Assembly: GCF_958295425.1 (NCBI RefSeq)
Contig: NC_081149.1
Location: 18,776,753-18,840,752 of the forward strand
Direction of reading: 5' to 3'
DNA length: 64,000 nucleotides
Origin: Solea solea
Taxonomy: Eukaryota; Chordata; Actinopteri; Pleuronectiformes; Soleidae
This document shows, in pieces, positions 23,101-61,125 of this stretch. The notes beneath the pieces were generated by a model. That model worked only from the letters and a program-made list of their open reading frames with translations, did no database searches and was not told the origin of the DNA. The translations under genes and the position numbers were made by a program. Within the stretch, counting starts at the first letter, position 1, and each line of letters opens with the position of its first letter.

Positions 23101-25791
23101 CGTCCATCACCACGGCTATCACCTGGAGACACACACATTACAGGGAAATACGTGTATATATAAATGTGTTATGTGCCATATGCATGTAAACAACTACGGC
23201 CACACTGTATCACTCAGACTATGTGGACAGGAATGGAAATAAAACAAAGAAAATAAAAGCAAAGCAAACCAAACAACAGCGTGTTGACAGCTTAGTGACT
23301 CGGTCACTATATTGAGTGACTTTTCAGAAGCCCTTCAAAAAAGGGTTTCTGGCATAACCCTAACTACTACACAGAGAGGAAGAGAGAGAAACACTGTGAC
23401 CACACACAAAGAACAATCTGTGCATGTGCAGTGCAGCTGCAGCCCATGTGTGGACCGATCACTGAAACTGTATTTTCCATTCAAGTAAAAATAGTGTGTT
23501 TGAAAATAGGTATTTTTCAGGCCGACTCCAAAATGCTGCTTCAGTGTGGACAAAACTGTGCAGATTCACCTGTTTACATGTGGACAGGCCCTTGTTATTT
23601 TTTTCTCTTCACTGTGTAAACATACTAGCTGTGCAGTGGGCTCAAACCACAGGCATGAACAAGTGTGACTACAAGCCAACGATATAGAGCGGTTTCCTCT
23701 CCTGCCAAAAAAAATAAATAAATACTAAAGCCGTTCAGCAGGTTTTGAGTTTAGCATAACTGCACAGGATTTCCTTTAAATGGGTAATTACTAAAAAAGA
23801 AGACCTCATTAATTCTCCAGTTCTCGTTTGATCCACATTCTTCCTTCCTGTCAGAAGCACTGTGGGAAAATGCCCATGGGATGTTTCAGCGGTATAAAAC
23901 GTGACACCGAGAACAGCTGCTATGAAAATAAAGCATGAAATAAACGTGTGACTTTGAATGAGTCAGGCCCATGAACACGCGAGTAGACACTTATGTGCAC
24001 TCTGGCAGCAGCAGCGTTGTGTCTTGATCCTCCGGATCAGTCGAGTTAAAGTGTACTGCACTTCTCTCAGTCCCTGATAAAGCGAGTTGCACTTTGGTCT
24101 TGATTTTCTAATTTGAACATCAGTCTGAACTGTGCCCTCTACTCAATGAGAGCCATGTGCACTCATGGAAAACACCGTGACAAGATCACAGTAAATCTTC
24201 TGAATGGGTACAGCAGCTATAGGGGGTTTAAAAAGTTTGAATGATTGGAAAACAAGTCAAGAAAATAATCTTGAAGCTCGAGTTGTGTGGGTTTACAGCT
24301 CTGCAGTGTGTGTATGGCTTCCTCTGATACAACAAAGGAGCCAAAGAACATACGTGGGTACAGTACAAAAGGACATCATATATACAGTAGGCAGTCTTGT
24401 ATAAAGTACCTAAAAGGGATACTTGAGTAAAAGTACAAGTATCTTACCAAAAATGACTTTGGTAGAAGTTGAAGTCACTTTTTATAATATTACTTCAGTA
24501 AAAGTCTTAAAGCATATGACATGTACTGTACTTAAATAGTGAGGATAGGGATGATAGGGCGAGTTGTTCTTGGACTGGAAAGCTGTGGGTTCAATTCCTG
24601 GCTCTGCTAGTGTATGTGTGAATGGGTGAATGTCAAAACTATCCACTATCAAACCATCAAGACTTGAAAACCCTCTGTATAAATACAGACCATACCAACC
24701 CTTCTTCTTCTGATTTGATTTGGTAGTAACAAATAACAAAGTTGATTAGAGGAAATGTAGCGGGGTAAAAGTAAAAACTTTCTAATAATACAAATAAAGT
24801 ACAGAGACGTGAATTGTGTAGTGAAGTACAGTAATGAAGTATTTGTACTTCATTACATTACAACACTGACCACGTCCCTCCATTAAAGGTCCAGTGTAAC
24901 ATTTAGGAGTGTCTGTAAATGTGCTTTTGTTGGCGTTTTCATGTATTAATCTTACTCGTTGAACAATTAATCAGTTGGTGAAGGGGGTCTCTGTTATAAT
25001 TGGTACAGCAGAGGGTCCTTGGCTGAGAAATAATTAGAGAACATCTGCTCTATAGGTCTTAAAAGCAGACAGCACTAAACAGAGATTGATATTTCATATT
25101 AAATCCAGGAAATAAGGCCAACCACAACTGATTTGGCTCCATTTGTGAGTAGGAATTATCTTTGGTAATGTGCAATAGAGTGTACACTGCACCAAACAAT
25201 ACAGTACAATAACCCATGCTACTTATGTGCAATAATTATGTGTGCTGTTTAGGTGAACACAACACTGTATGGATTTTTTTTCCAATATTCTTAGGATTAA
25301 CCTGTTATTAGCTCTCATTTCCATGTCTTTACCTTCTGCGCCTGCGCAATCGTCCTTCTAACAATCTCTTTGATGTGCGCCTGGCCATCCAGCGGCGGTT
25401 GCGTGTAAACAGTAGCGCGCGTCACTCCGCGGTAAGATTTGGTGTCCGGCCAGCCCAGGTCCATCTGCGGCACAGATGTGTCCGACAGATCGGGCCAGTA
25501 TTGAAGCGATAGCCGGGACTCGCAGACCCCCTCCTCCGCATTCTGCGGGAGGAGCTCCGTGTCAGGGTCACGGGGCTCCACCGCCCCGGCCAGAGTTTCC
25601 AGCTCCGGGTCCGACAGGAAGCCCCGCAGGCCGCGGTCCTCGAGGTATTTAAAGAACGCCTCGCGTCCATCACAGAGCAGAGCCTCCACCGCGAGCCGCT
25701 GGTCCTCGCTGTACAGAAACTCCGGCTTGGACTCGTGCGTCCGTGGGTTCACGTGGTTATCATCGAGGCACTGGACCTGGGACAGAGCCAT
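13804..25791 (-). CDS. fam83g: FAM83G (PAWS1), five coding exons joined, 1391 aa
   Basis: Join of 25333-25791, 22955-23122, 19028-19152, 15325-18397 and 13804-14154. All introns are GT-AG and the phases agree, giving 1391 codons plus stop. The protein is a DUF1669 scaffold: family members dock casein kinase 1, and FAM83G is known as a SMAD1-associated protein in BMP and Wnt signalling. Residues 1-285 form the DUF1669 pseudo-phospholipase-D fold. The second HKD-like site reads H235-R-F-M-F-I-D241, with Phe where PLD enzymes have Lys, so catalysis is not expected. The start MALSQVQCLDDNHVN matches the human N-terminus closely. Downstream blocks also recall human FAM83G: LHPGLINLEKA (about 374-384), PKPRTV (about 713) and SEEYYECIDS (about 1073). 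Residues 290-1350 are Ser/Thr/Pro-rich and probably disordered, with a TP-rich cluster at about 1005-1060. The protein is far longer than human (about 820 aa), nearly all from exon 4. The ATG context GACATGG is good. GRAP lies upstream, as in human. Confidence 0.95.
14155..15324 (-). other. FAM83G intron 4
   Basis: 1170 bp, GT-AG on the gene strand (donor GTATGAG, acceptor CCAAG). AT-rich around 15060-15210. No repeat family or internal exon recognised. Confidence 0.8.
15325..18397 (-). CDS. fam83g: FAM83G coding exon 4 (large exon, residues 251-1275)
   Basis: A 3073-bp exon (1 base plus 1024 codons), entered at a CATGCAG acceptor that completes the split Ser codon and left at AAG|GTATGAG. 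The first 35 codons finish DUF1669 (SFTW, LDRNLI, FRILYL). The rest is one long low-complexity segment rich in Ser, Thr, Pro, Glu and Lys. Conserved islands are NPKYALV, the HPGL block, an YLPTWPEPDPPSD segment, PKPRTV and SEEYYECIDS. A Cys-containing CDCFVC motif follows at about 1103-1108. Open frames on the opposite strand across this exon are shadows. Confidence 0.95.
18398..19027 (-). other. FAM83G intron 3 with a UG-repeat near its 5' splice site
   Basis: 630 bp, donor GTCAGT. Plus-strand 18988-19009 is a CA repeat of about 11 units, so the transcript carries a UG tract starting 18 bases past the donor. Otherwise non-coding. Confidence 0.85.
18988..19009. repeat. CA microsatellite just past the FAM83G exon 3 donor
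   Basis: Eleven CA units on the plus strand, 18 bases beyond the exon end at 19028. Read as UG repeats in the FAM83G transcript. Confidence 0.9.
19028..19152 (-). CDS. fam83g: FAM83G coding exon 3 (residues 210-251)
   Basis: 125 bp: 41 codons plus two bases of a split Ser codon. It encodes HLRVRCAEGAEF through FMFIDGDKAVSGSY, the second pseudo-PLD motif of DUF1669. Acceptor GTTACAG, donor GTCAGT. Its length is not a multiple of three, so skipping it would shift the frame. It is closely flanked on both sides by CA/GT repeats. Confidence 0.93.
19159..19178. repeat. CA microsatellite adjoining the FAM83G exon 3 acceptor
   Basis: Ten CA units on the plus strand, seven bases outside the exon edge at 19152. 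In the transcript it is a UG tract where a pyrimidine tract would normally be. Confidence 0.9.
21259..21282. repeat. GT microsatellite in FAM83G intron 2
   Basis: About twelve GT units on the plus strand. No other feature nearby. Confidence 0.85.
21975..22262. repeat. Dispersed repeat, copy 1 (second copy near 31400)
   Basis: Shares with 31400-31525 the words GACGTCC(A/G)ACACAAGAATCAA, AGATCAGTTAAAAAGACTTA and TCTGGTGTATTTAGTGAC, in the same order and orientation. Here an extra segment separates the last two. The left part holds TACCTGGTACTTTTTTAGCACC, typical of short fish DNA elements. Family not assigned. Confidence 0.6.
22955..23122 (-). CDS. fam83g: FAM83G coding exon 2 (residues 154-209)
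   Basis: 168 bp, 56 codons, phase 0 at both ends. Acceptor TCTCCAG, donor GTGAGT. It encodes VIAVVMDVFTDVDIFRDLLD and GFKRKVSVYILL, the most conserved strand-helix part of DUF1669, nearly the same as human FAM83G. Confidence 0.95.
24392..24868 (+). mobile_element. Composite non-autonomous element: AAGTAC-rich DNA element carrying a tRNA-SINE, copy A
   Basis: The ends read CAGTCTTGTATAAAGTAC and, on the other strand, CAGTGTTGTAATGTAATG: CAG-starting imperfect terminal repeats as in hAT-type elements. Both arms are rich in AAGTACTT and AGTAAAAGTA words. The middle (about 24545-24690) is tRNA-SINE-like, with a B-box-like GGTTCAATTCC, a TGAATGGGTGAATG stretch and the tail TATAAATACAGACCAT. No clean 8-bp target duplication is visible. 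Related copies lie at 33159 and, reversed, at 38705. Confidence 0.65.
24887..25250. repeat. Degenerate fish dispersed repeat
   Basis: Begins TTAAAGGTCCAGTGTAACAT, recalled as the start of a common short fish element with TTAA at its edge. It continues with GCAGAGGGTCCTTGG-like sequence. The right end is not clear and no coding content is seen. Confidence 0.4.
25333..25791 (-). CDS. fam83g: FAM83G coding exon 1 (residues 1-153)
   Basis: 153 codons from ATG (25789-25791) to AAG, followed by donor GTAAAG. It is GC- and CpG-rich compared with its surroundings. It encodes MALSQVQCLDDNHVN, then the helical start of DUF1669 and the strongly conserved WPD, PQMDLGWPD, YRGVTRATVY and QPPLDGQAHIKE blocks. 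The frame stays open upstream for 35 codons, but that part crosses a splice-acceptor-like pyrimidine tract, and homologues begin at this ATG. Confidence 0.95.
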
Positions 25792-25809
25792 GTCTGTGAA
25801 ACCAGAACA
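25792..25809 (-). other. Probable FAM83G 5' UTR remainder after a splice acceptor
   Basis: On the gene strand a run of ten T followed by GTATTCAG ends at 25810, just upstream of 18 untranslated bases and the ATG. This is a strong acceptor, so a non-coding first exon probably lies further upstream (coordinate above 25810). I could not place that exon or the promoter. Confidence 0.55.
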
Positions 25810-26015
25810 CTGAATACAAAAAAAAAATGAAAGAAGAGAAATCCACCAAGTTTTACAGGACACAACTCCAGCCAGACAAACTCCCGCTGCATTCAAACCT
25901 CGCCTGTGGGGAACTCAACTGAGTTAATGCTTCATGTTTTCGTTTTGTTATTCCTGAGAGCAGCCATGGTGCGTTCACTGTCATTCCCGTTAGTGAGTGA
26001 ACAACTTGACTGACC

Positions 26016-26079
26016 AGAGAGAGAGAGAGAGCGCGAGAGAGGGAGGGAGGGAGAGAGAGAGAGAGGGAGAGAGAGAGAC
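26016..26079. repeat. GA-rich tract upstream of FAM83G
   Basis: Imperfect GA repeat with GGGA interruptions, about 225 bases upstream of the FAM83G start codon. Paired with the CT tract at 26201 it makes a long inverted purine/pyrimidine arrangement. Confidence 0.85.
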
Positions 26080-26197
26080 CTCACTGGTGGCACCGCCCGT
26101 CAGGTGTGACCCTGACAGGCAAACCACACCCACCCACACATTCATAGGTACATGCACACCTACAGTGTGTCACAAGACCTGGATAGTTTTCCAAAAG

Positions 26198-26200
<3 letters not shown>

Positions 26201-26268
<68 letters not shown>

Positions 26269-26279
26269 CGCTCTCTCTC
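26201..26279. repeat. CT dinucleotide microsatellite upstream of FAM83G
   Basis: Some 39 CT units, nearly perfect, with a CTCG variant near the right end. It generates long spurious Ser-Leu and Arg-Glu frames on the two strands. Confidence 0.95.
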
Positions 26280-26518
26280 ATGCATGCTGTGTTGACATTT
26301 GTTCATTTGAAGTTGGTTAAGGTGAAAGTTCTCACAGCTGAAGGGAGTTGTGTGTGTGCATATGTGCTGTGTTTTGTTTTTTCCTGGTATAAAAACCATG
26401 GATTATTTCAGGGAACAGTGGTCCTAATGTGGATCAAAGCCCAGTCCTTTAGGGAGGAAGAACCTCACATTCTGAGGGCTAGTAAGTAACTGGTTACGGT
26501 TAAGGTTAGGGATAAGTA

Positions 26519-26649
26519 CGGTGGCCCTGAAGTGCGAATTACCAGCGCAAATAGGAATATTTTTTTGTTTTATGTTAATGTTGTTGTGTTTCAGTTAATG
26601 CCGTTGTGTTTTCCTATTTGTGTTGGTGATTTGTACTTCAGGGCCACCG
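26519..26649. mobile_element. 131-bp MITE with long terminal inverted repeats
   Basis: The left end reads CGGTGGCCCTGAAGTGCGAA; the right end, reverse-complemented, reads CGGTGGCCCTGAAGTACAAA. The match continues imperfectly to about 38 bp (through CAAATAGGAA). Dinucleotide TA flanks both sides (26517-26518 and 26650-26651), as a TA target duplication would. No coding capacity. The TA flank suggests a Tc1/mariner-type element, but this is inference. Confidence 0.75.
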
Positions 26650-27164
26650 TAGATACGGCTTTGTTTAGACTGCCCAAATGAATGGAAGTCAATCCAGTTA
26701 AAATAATAATAAAAATGTAGTGGCCACTTAACCAAAGAAGGACCTTCCTTGTCACTGTTGCAGGAAGTGAATTTCCCGACTTAGGAAAAGGCGAGACTGT
26801 TGTAAGATTGCCATCCAAACGTTTATTCCACAAAGCTTTCAGTTACAATAATAAACAAACGCCCATCACGTTCACCAGCCTATTAACTAAAAACTGTCGT
26901 ACTCTATGTGAGTGACGAGACAGTCAGAAAACTGTTGCACCTCGTCCTGATCACGTGGGAAAACGCAATTTACTTTGATTCATTTACAACAGCAGGACAA
27001 TTAAAGGAGCCTTTTTTATGTAAACATTTAAACATAAGAAACAAAAAAAATAATACAAATTTAAAGTTATATATGACCAAATTCCACTAAATTAAAGGGA
27101 ATTACATATTACTTTTAATTACTAAGTTATTCAAATGATCTACATATAATAATAAACGCCAGTG

Positions 27165-27390
27165 TTCTTTATGGTGTTGTGGGCCATGTGTAGAGGCAGC
27201 GGCAGCGAAAGGCTCAGTCCCTCAAGGTTCAGGGCTTGGTTGTGGTGATGGGGGTCAGGAGGTTGGAGTCGGCAGATCAGAGACGGTGGGTGGGGGAGTG
27301 GCAGCGGAGAAGGTTAGTGAGATAAGAGGGGGTTTATTGAGGGCTTTTGTAAGTGATGAGGACGAGTTTGTACTGGATCCACTGTCCTAA
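27165..27390 (-). mobile_element. Degraded LINE fragment (Rex1/L2/CR1-like reverse transcriptase C-terminus)
   Basis: Read on the minus strand with stops and frame breaks ignored, it gives RIQYKLVLITYK, then PSYLTNLL, then a Leu/Pro-rich stretch. This recalls the usual end of fish LINE reverse transcriptases (IQYKL...YK...LAP-YL-DLL). It is a dead remnant; family placement is by memory of the motif order. Confidence 0.45.
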
Positions 27391-29148
27391 GAAGAAAACC
27401 TGCACAAACCTGTCTGTCTGTTTCTAAAGAAGAACCGTATCTTAATATTTATCTGTGTAAAGAAGCTATTTCCATTTCTTTACCTCATTAAAGCATTAGA
27501 CTGCTAGTTTCCCACCACCATCACCCCATATGAAATATCCTCAAAAAATATAAAGGTAAAAAAAACCACATCAGCATAACCTGCATATTTTTGTTGAACT
27601 AGTTTTGTCATGTTTCTTAGCCCCCTCTGTCAGTCAGAATGGGAGGAGAGTGTTCTGAATAGATCAAAGATGAGGTTAGAAAGATGATTGCTTAAAAGAA
27701 AGCCACAAATGAAATGATCAGAGAGTGAGATTATGTTGGGATTAAGTTTATCCCCGAAAAAAACATTAACCGGAGGGTTTACACCAAATATTATAGGCAG
27801 GAAATTAAGATGTTAACGTCAATCAACCACCACCAAAAACAGTCAGTAACAACTCAAACACATGCATAGCCTCCAGACATTTGGTTTTTACTAGTTTGAT
27901 ATCTTGTCATGTTGGAATTAACCTAACCTCACTTGATTATCGGCAGATAAGAGCCACAGCAGGCAGCCTGGTCGGATCTTTGAGGTTGTGTGTGAGGTAA
28001 CGATATGTCATTAGCTTCTCTGTGTGACAGACAGCGAGACGGAAAGAGATTTAACATGAAGGCTGACATGGCTGTAACGTTGCCGTGGGGGTGAACTGCA
28101 AACGTGGAGCTCACTGGGAGATATTCATCACAAGCTATGAATGCATGAACGCACATTATTCATTGGGTGTAGTGTTTTTTTCTGGATAGGTTGTGGCCCA
28201 TGGGCTCATAGGCAAAAGAAAAACAATATTTGCTACATCGGTGAAGTAACGGGACACATTTGTTATTACTAACCTTATTGAGATGATAGTTTTTAGTTTC
28301 CACTACCAGTGACATGCTATAGTCTAACCTGACTATAATAAAAAATAATTAAAGACATGTCTCTGTTTTGTGGAATAGTAAATCATCTATTGATTCTGGG
28401 TCTAAACAGTAAAGCCAATGTTGGAATAATATTCTAAAATCATTATTCTGGTGTTGGGCCATTAGGGGGCGACTCCACTTGTTGCATTAGTCTGTTAGCG
28501 TGCAAGTCTTGCCTCGTTTCTACCAAATGGTACAGTGTAGTATCAGCTCCTCATGGTTTGGAACAGCACAACCTGACATTCACCCATTCACTCACAATTT
28601 CATATAGTGCATGTCGCTCATCTTTCAACGTGGGGTTCCTTTTGTAGGAACCAGACCAGACCTGAGCTTGGTACCCCTACAGAAAATGATTATAATCATA
28701 GCATCCACCATAACCACTCTCTCATTTCAGACTCTGTCATTTCAGGTTCTTCGTCCCTCCCCCCCAGTGATGGATAGACATGCCTGAATAACATGCACCT
28801 GGTTCTTGTTAGCTCACCTCCCTCACAGTACAAAAGCTCAGGTCAGACTGAGTTCCAGTGTTCCAGCATTCCCTGGTGTTAGTTGTCTGTCTGAAATTAA
28901 ACCGTAAAATAAAAAAGTGGCAGGATTTCAGTTTGTGCTGCTGATGGTAGTCAGACAATGACAGATGGTTCTCTGTGTGTGTTGTTTGTGTGCATTTTTA
29001 AGTCTTAATGAAAATGTAATGTTGGTTATCATTAAAAATTCCTTAATCTAAAATAATCTTGGCAAAAATACCAACACACACCTGGTGCTCATCTTGTTTC
29101 TAAATAAAGACAGTGGAGCAGTTCAGTGGAATGAATTTGGTGGTTGGC

Positions 29149-29540
29149 TTAGAAAGACAAATTGCCAAAGCCAAACCGACTACTGAGTCCGAGTATACAT
29201 GAGGAGGAGAAAATGGCCGTGTCCATAGGTGGCGCTGTATCTCTCTCTTGAATCAGTTTCTTGTTGACCTTTACATCACAGAAGAACGAACAGCTAACAG
29301 CGAGATGGACGTTGAGATGGCTCGTGCTGTGGTTCTGTATGTTTGGTACGTGCTGTACATGAAATTCTTCGGCGCATGCACAGAACGCCAAGTCCGACTT
29401 CAGTCTGACTAAGCGTATACATGCACAAGTAATCTGACTACGAATCGCATTATCCAGGTATGTTAGTCTGACTAAGACTAGCTGGATTTTAGTTGGACTA
29501 ACGTGTTTACAGACTTCTGGCATAAAAAGGGGAACTGTGT
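29149..29540. repeat. Probable unclassified repeat with GTCTGACTAA words
   Basis: Contains several near copies of a short word (CAGTCTGACTAAG, AATCTGACTACG, TAGTCTGACTAAG) between 29400 and 29480. It recalls fish terminal-repeat elements. No full copy or boundaries visible. Confidence 0.35.
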
Positions 29541-31399
29541 AAAAGAACAATGTAATGCAACGTCATCAGAGATCGAAACTGCTGTAACACAGTGCAGCAT
29601 CAAGTTTGTGTTGCTGGTTATATTATAAGGTGAATTGTATAATATTAGCCTCAATTGTTCGTCATTTCATCTTCTTTCTCTAGTACCTGAAGCAACACGC
29701 CCACTCGGATACAACTAATTACTAAACATACTAGACATAAACAAGTAAAACTGTTCACACCTGGAATTATAATGTGTTCTGGATGTGTCCCCGATGACTG
29801 TCTGCGATCAGATCTGCCGTCTGCCCTGTATTCAAGTGTACACCGACCGACGTCATAATTGTTTACAAGAGCACACAGTCATTTTAAATACTTTTAACGA
29901 GTCTGACGGTACAGAGGAGTCTGCTGTCACAGTGTTTCTGTCTGTCTGTCAAAGTAACAGAGACAATAGAGATGCGAGGAACTCCAGGCTCTACTCACGC
30001 TGAAGTAACATTAAATAAGAGTTCATAATCTGAAAAATGTGTGGAATGTGTCCAAATGTACCCCCCAAACCACCTCTGAATGTGGTTTCTGGGATCAGGT
30101 CTGGAGGATGCACTCATTCTCAACCTCTGTAAACCATAATGCAGTTTGTCAACTCATGACACAGCTCCATTCAACGTGGAAGAGCTGCAGCAGCTTTTCA
30201 CTCTGTATGTGTGAGAGCAGTGCATTTGTTTCAAAGATGACTCACCCGTCGTCCGTCTCACTTTGTTATTGATTTACAAACGGATTGCCTGCTTGTGACT
30301 AATAATCTGGTTAATTGTGTTGCTGTTTTGAAGGCTGTTTGTCTGGTTTTAAAGCCAGGTATATGGTTATTTCTCCCCTCACTGCATGACTCATTCAGTA
30401 TTAGACAGTATTTACCCTCAAACTCCTGTCAATATCACAGATGTTTCTGCTCACACACCTTCCCTTTCCCCCACCGCGAGCCTTCTTAACGTCACTCTCC
30501 CTCATACAGTTGACACATTGCTTCCTCGCCCCACTCTCCTGTCGTCACCCGCCTCCTCCTCTCTGTTTTATTGTCACACGTCGTTGCCCATTTGTCTCCT
30601 TTCCTCATTGTAAAATACTATTATTCTCATACTCTCCTGCCACTGTATCTCTTCAGTTTCATACGTCGGTCTCTGTCTACCTCACGTCTCAGGCACACAC
30701 TGATCGCTCTTGTTCTGCCATGCACACACTTCAAAGTGACTTTGCCGTTTTAAAGAGAACAGGAAACGGTGCTGTGCTATTTCTAGTTACACCTTTCGAC
30801 ACCGTTCTTCTTCCCCCATTTGTGGTTGCTGGTTTATTGACTAACTGTCGCAAGAGTAGCCAGAGGTGAGTCTGTCAGGGGGGGATGGAAAAGGTGGTTT
30901 GACATAAACAAATAATAGACAAAAGTGTGAGACCAGGCTAGAAAATGTGAACCGTCTTCATTTTAAACGTTACATCCTGGTGAGAGAAGCAGCACTGCAT
31001 TCCTCGCATAGCAGCAGTCAACTGTCAAAAGTTCACTAACCTCCTGTTCATATATGCATATGCTAGGTCTCCTCAGTCACACACACACACACACACACAT
31101 TTGTATTTTTTTAGTTATATTCCCATTTACAGGACAGTAGGCAACAGCACATCGCACATGAATGGACACCAGGGTGATTGACAGTTGGTAGAGGTGCCCG
31201 GTTGTAGGTGACATCTGTGAATTTCCAGTTGCAAAGCCTCAAAATAAAGGAGCCTCCGTTCTCACTTTTACAAGTCAGCCATTCGTCAAACTTATGTAGA
31301 AGTTGTTATTTTGAAGTTTTAAAAAAGGTGGCAAGTTATAATTATACAGTTATAACACTACTCGTGCTCAACTCTACTCATTTTGTTTGCTTTTTTTGT

Positions 31400-31525
31400 C
31401 ACCGATTGGTCAGGGAGTGCATGCACGGAGCATGACGTCCAACACAAGAATCAAACCAAACAATGCCGAACTGCAGATCAGTTAAAAAGACTTAAAATCT
31501 GGTGTATTTAGTGACCGCACTGCGA
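31400..31525. repeat. Dispersed repeat, copy 2 (first copy at 21975)
   Basis: Shares three consecutive word blocks with 21975-22262 in the same orientation, with an internal segment missing relative to that copy. Family unassigned. Confidence 0.55.
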
Positions 31526-32410
31526 AAGCCTGCAATAAAACTGTATAATGGAAAAGCGACTATGATGTTGTCTCACATACAGTGTACTCTTAAATTGAAC
31601 CATCTTTTTTCGATGTGTTCAGGGTACATTGTGAGGCTGCATTGTTTATATATCAACAAACAAATGAATTAACATGAAATATCATTAAACAGCCATGTGT
31701 TGGGGTTCAAAGAGGTAAATGTATAACTTTATTTCAATGACTTGTCATTACACGTAAAGGAAGACTGGTCCAAGTTCTCACTGTTAATCTCGTAAAATGT
31801 GTTTTTCTTCAAACTTGTTTTGCGATAGAAACAACATCGTTACACAATGTTTCGTCTTACTTGTATTATATGTACTCTAAGGTTTTACATGAATAACAAT
31901 AAATACATAGAAATGAATGACTGATCCATAAATTCCGATGAGCTAATTACAATTTAAGCATTATAAAACAAAGCGTGTGACGTCTGGCCTGTGAACATCT
32001 CACTGGTCACTGGAACACAGTGACCTCCCTACACACACGCACACACACACACACACACAGTCATAACCAGCATCCCCGGACTCTTACACACACACACACT
32101 CACACTTTTACACCATAAACACAATCTTTAATAAAGTATGCAAGTTCAGCAGAACATTTTAAAAACATACACGCACACACACACACACATCACCTTAGAA
32201 GGTAAAAGGAATGTGCTGCGTCAGGTTCCACTGAGTGTTCACAGACACTCACACCTCCACAACACGATGACTGTGTGTCTCTCCTCTCAGCTCACTGGAT
32301 CTCCGCGTGGGAACAGCTGCAGCGTACTGGAGCAAATCCTGACTCATGTGAAGTGGAGAAAACTGTGACCGCAGAAGCTCCACAAGCTCCTGTGGGCTGC
32401 CCACTCCTCA

Positions 32411-32412
<2 letters not shown>

Positions 32413-32446
<34 letters not shown>
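32413..32446. repeat. GT microsatellite near the GRAP 3' end
   Basis: Seventeen GT units on the plus strand (CA in the GRAP transcript), about 0.3 kb beyond the GRAP stop and thus possibly in its 3' UTR. Confidence 0.9.
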
Positions 32447-32448
<2 letters not shown>

Positions 32449-32739
32449 CTTGTGAGCCAGTGTTGAATTCTCCACAGTGTATAGGCCCCACATCTGGATT
32501 TCTTTTTTTTTTTTTTCCTTAATGATTTAAGAGAAATTGTATTGAATCTGCTGCAACATGTGACTGACATATGACATCACAGGAAAATGGGAGGGGTCAT
32601 AAATACATGACCAGTTCAACAGCAGCTTGTCGGGTGGTCTGCTCCAAAAAATGAATGGGCAAGTGAGAAGAGCGGGACCAGGGCGGCTCAGTGAAGAACC
32701 TGCAGGACTGGACCCTGCGCTTCGATTGACCGCTTCAGT

Positions 32740-60525
<27,786 letters not shown>

Positions 60526-60861
60526 GTCGAAAACCCCCCCCAGAACTAACACATACACACTCACACACACTCAAGCACACACTTTCGGGGACCCCCGACT
60601 AACTAATGTCCCCCGACACAAGTTGAGTGGTTTGAGGAGTGGGAAATGCAATAAAAAAGAATAAAAATAAAATAAAGAATGAACAGACTTGAGGACAAGT
60701 GAGAGGAGAAGAGAGGAGACAGAGGAAAGGTTCTCGTGTGTCCGCTGAGCTACAACGCGCGCAAGAGAGTCAGAGCAGAGGATGAGGAGAGTGAGTGAGC
60801 TCGGTGGGGGGAAAAACACGACTGGCTGCTGCTGCTCGGCAACACTGCCATGAGTAACATT
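60526..60861 (-). promoter_or_regulatory. Probable GRAP 5' UTR / promoter region
   Basis: Sequence upstream of the GRAP ATG: CA-rich, then a GAGGAG-rich stretch and a CpG patch (GCGCGCAAGAG near 60757), bounded by a GA tract at 60862. No TATA box stands out. Assigned from position only; an upstream non-coding exon is possible. Confidence 0.35.
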
Positions 60862-60862
60862 C

Positions 60863-60895
<33 letters not shown>

Positions 60896-60943
60896 GAGAA
60901 AGAGAGAGGGAGAGGGAGAGAGGGAGAGAGAGAGAGAGAGAGC
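60862..60943. repeat. GA dinucleotide tract upstream of GRAP
   Basis: About 40 GA units with GGGA interruptions, 0.34 kb upstream of the GRAP start codon. It encodes only spurious Arg-Glu and Leu-Ser frames. Confidence 0.9.
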
Positions 60944-61030
60944 ATGAAGAGACAAGTGAGTGGGAGGCACTTCCTGTGTATATATTTGTCTCATACATTC
61001 AATGTGGCTTTTGTGGCATTTGTGTGTGTG

Positions 61031-61125
61031 TGTGTCCAGGTATTACTAAACCTGTTCACACAGTCACATTATGGGGACTTGTCTTCCTCGTGGGGACAAA
61101 AAGCAAGTCCCCATAACTAGGGTTA
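61031..61125 (+). repeat. Fish dispersed repeat with mirrored GTCCCCAT words
   Basis: TGTCCAGGTATTACTAAACC, TTATGGGGACTTG and AGTCCCCATAACTAGGGTTAG. Same family as 44650-44800 and part of 9590-9770 by the TAGGGTTAG edge and the known fish word order. Confidence 0.55.

Larger units (their letters stand above)
23123..25332 (-). other. FAM83G intron 1
   Basis: 2210 bp, donor GTAAAG and acceptor TCTCCAG. It contains a composite SINE/DNA-element repeat at 24392-24868 and, at about 24887-25250, part of a widespread fish repeat that opens TTAAAGGTCCAGTGTAACAT. No exon recognised. Confidence 0.8.
25810..32739. other. Region between the FAM83G 5' end and the GRAP 3' end
   Basis: About 6.9 kb with no recognised coding exon. 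The first 500 bp hold GA and CT tracts and probably the FAM83G promoter or first exon. Next come a 131-bp TIR element (26519), a LINE remnant (about 27165-27390), unclassified repeats (about 29149-29540; 31400-31525) and several CA/GT microsatellites (31079-31099, 32031-32060, 32413-32446). The sequence just left of 32740 is presumably GRAP 3' UTR; candidate signals on the gene strand are ATTAAA (32127-32132) and AATAAA (31728-31733), neither certain. Confidence 0.6.

Noticed and set aside
24580..24610. tRNA gene suggested by a B-box-like GGTTCAATTCC
   Set aside because: No cloverleaf partners; it is the tRNA-derived head of a SINE.
25792..25896. N-terminal extension of FAM83G from an upstream ATG
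   Set aside because: It runs through a T-rich tract ending in CAG, a splice acceptor, and homologues begin at MALSQVQ.
26081..26399. Arg-Glu and Ser-Leu repeat frames
   Set aside because: Direct translation of GA/CT microsatellites.
28500..28690. Possible third copy of the 21975/31400 repeat
   Set aside because: Only GGTACC- and GTACAG-like words are shared; no ordered similarity.
60526..60570. Upstream in-frame ATG for GRAP
   Set aside because: The 15 extra codons are CA-repeat-like, and family members start at the MEAVAL Met.
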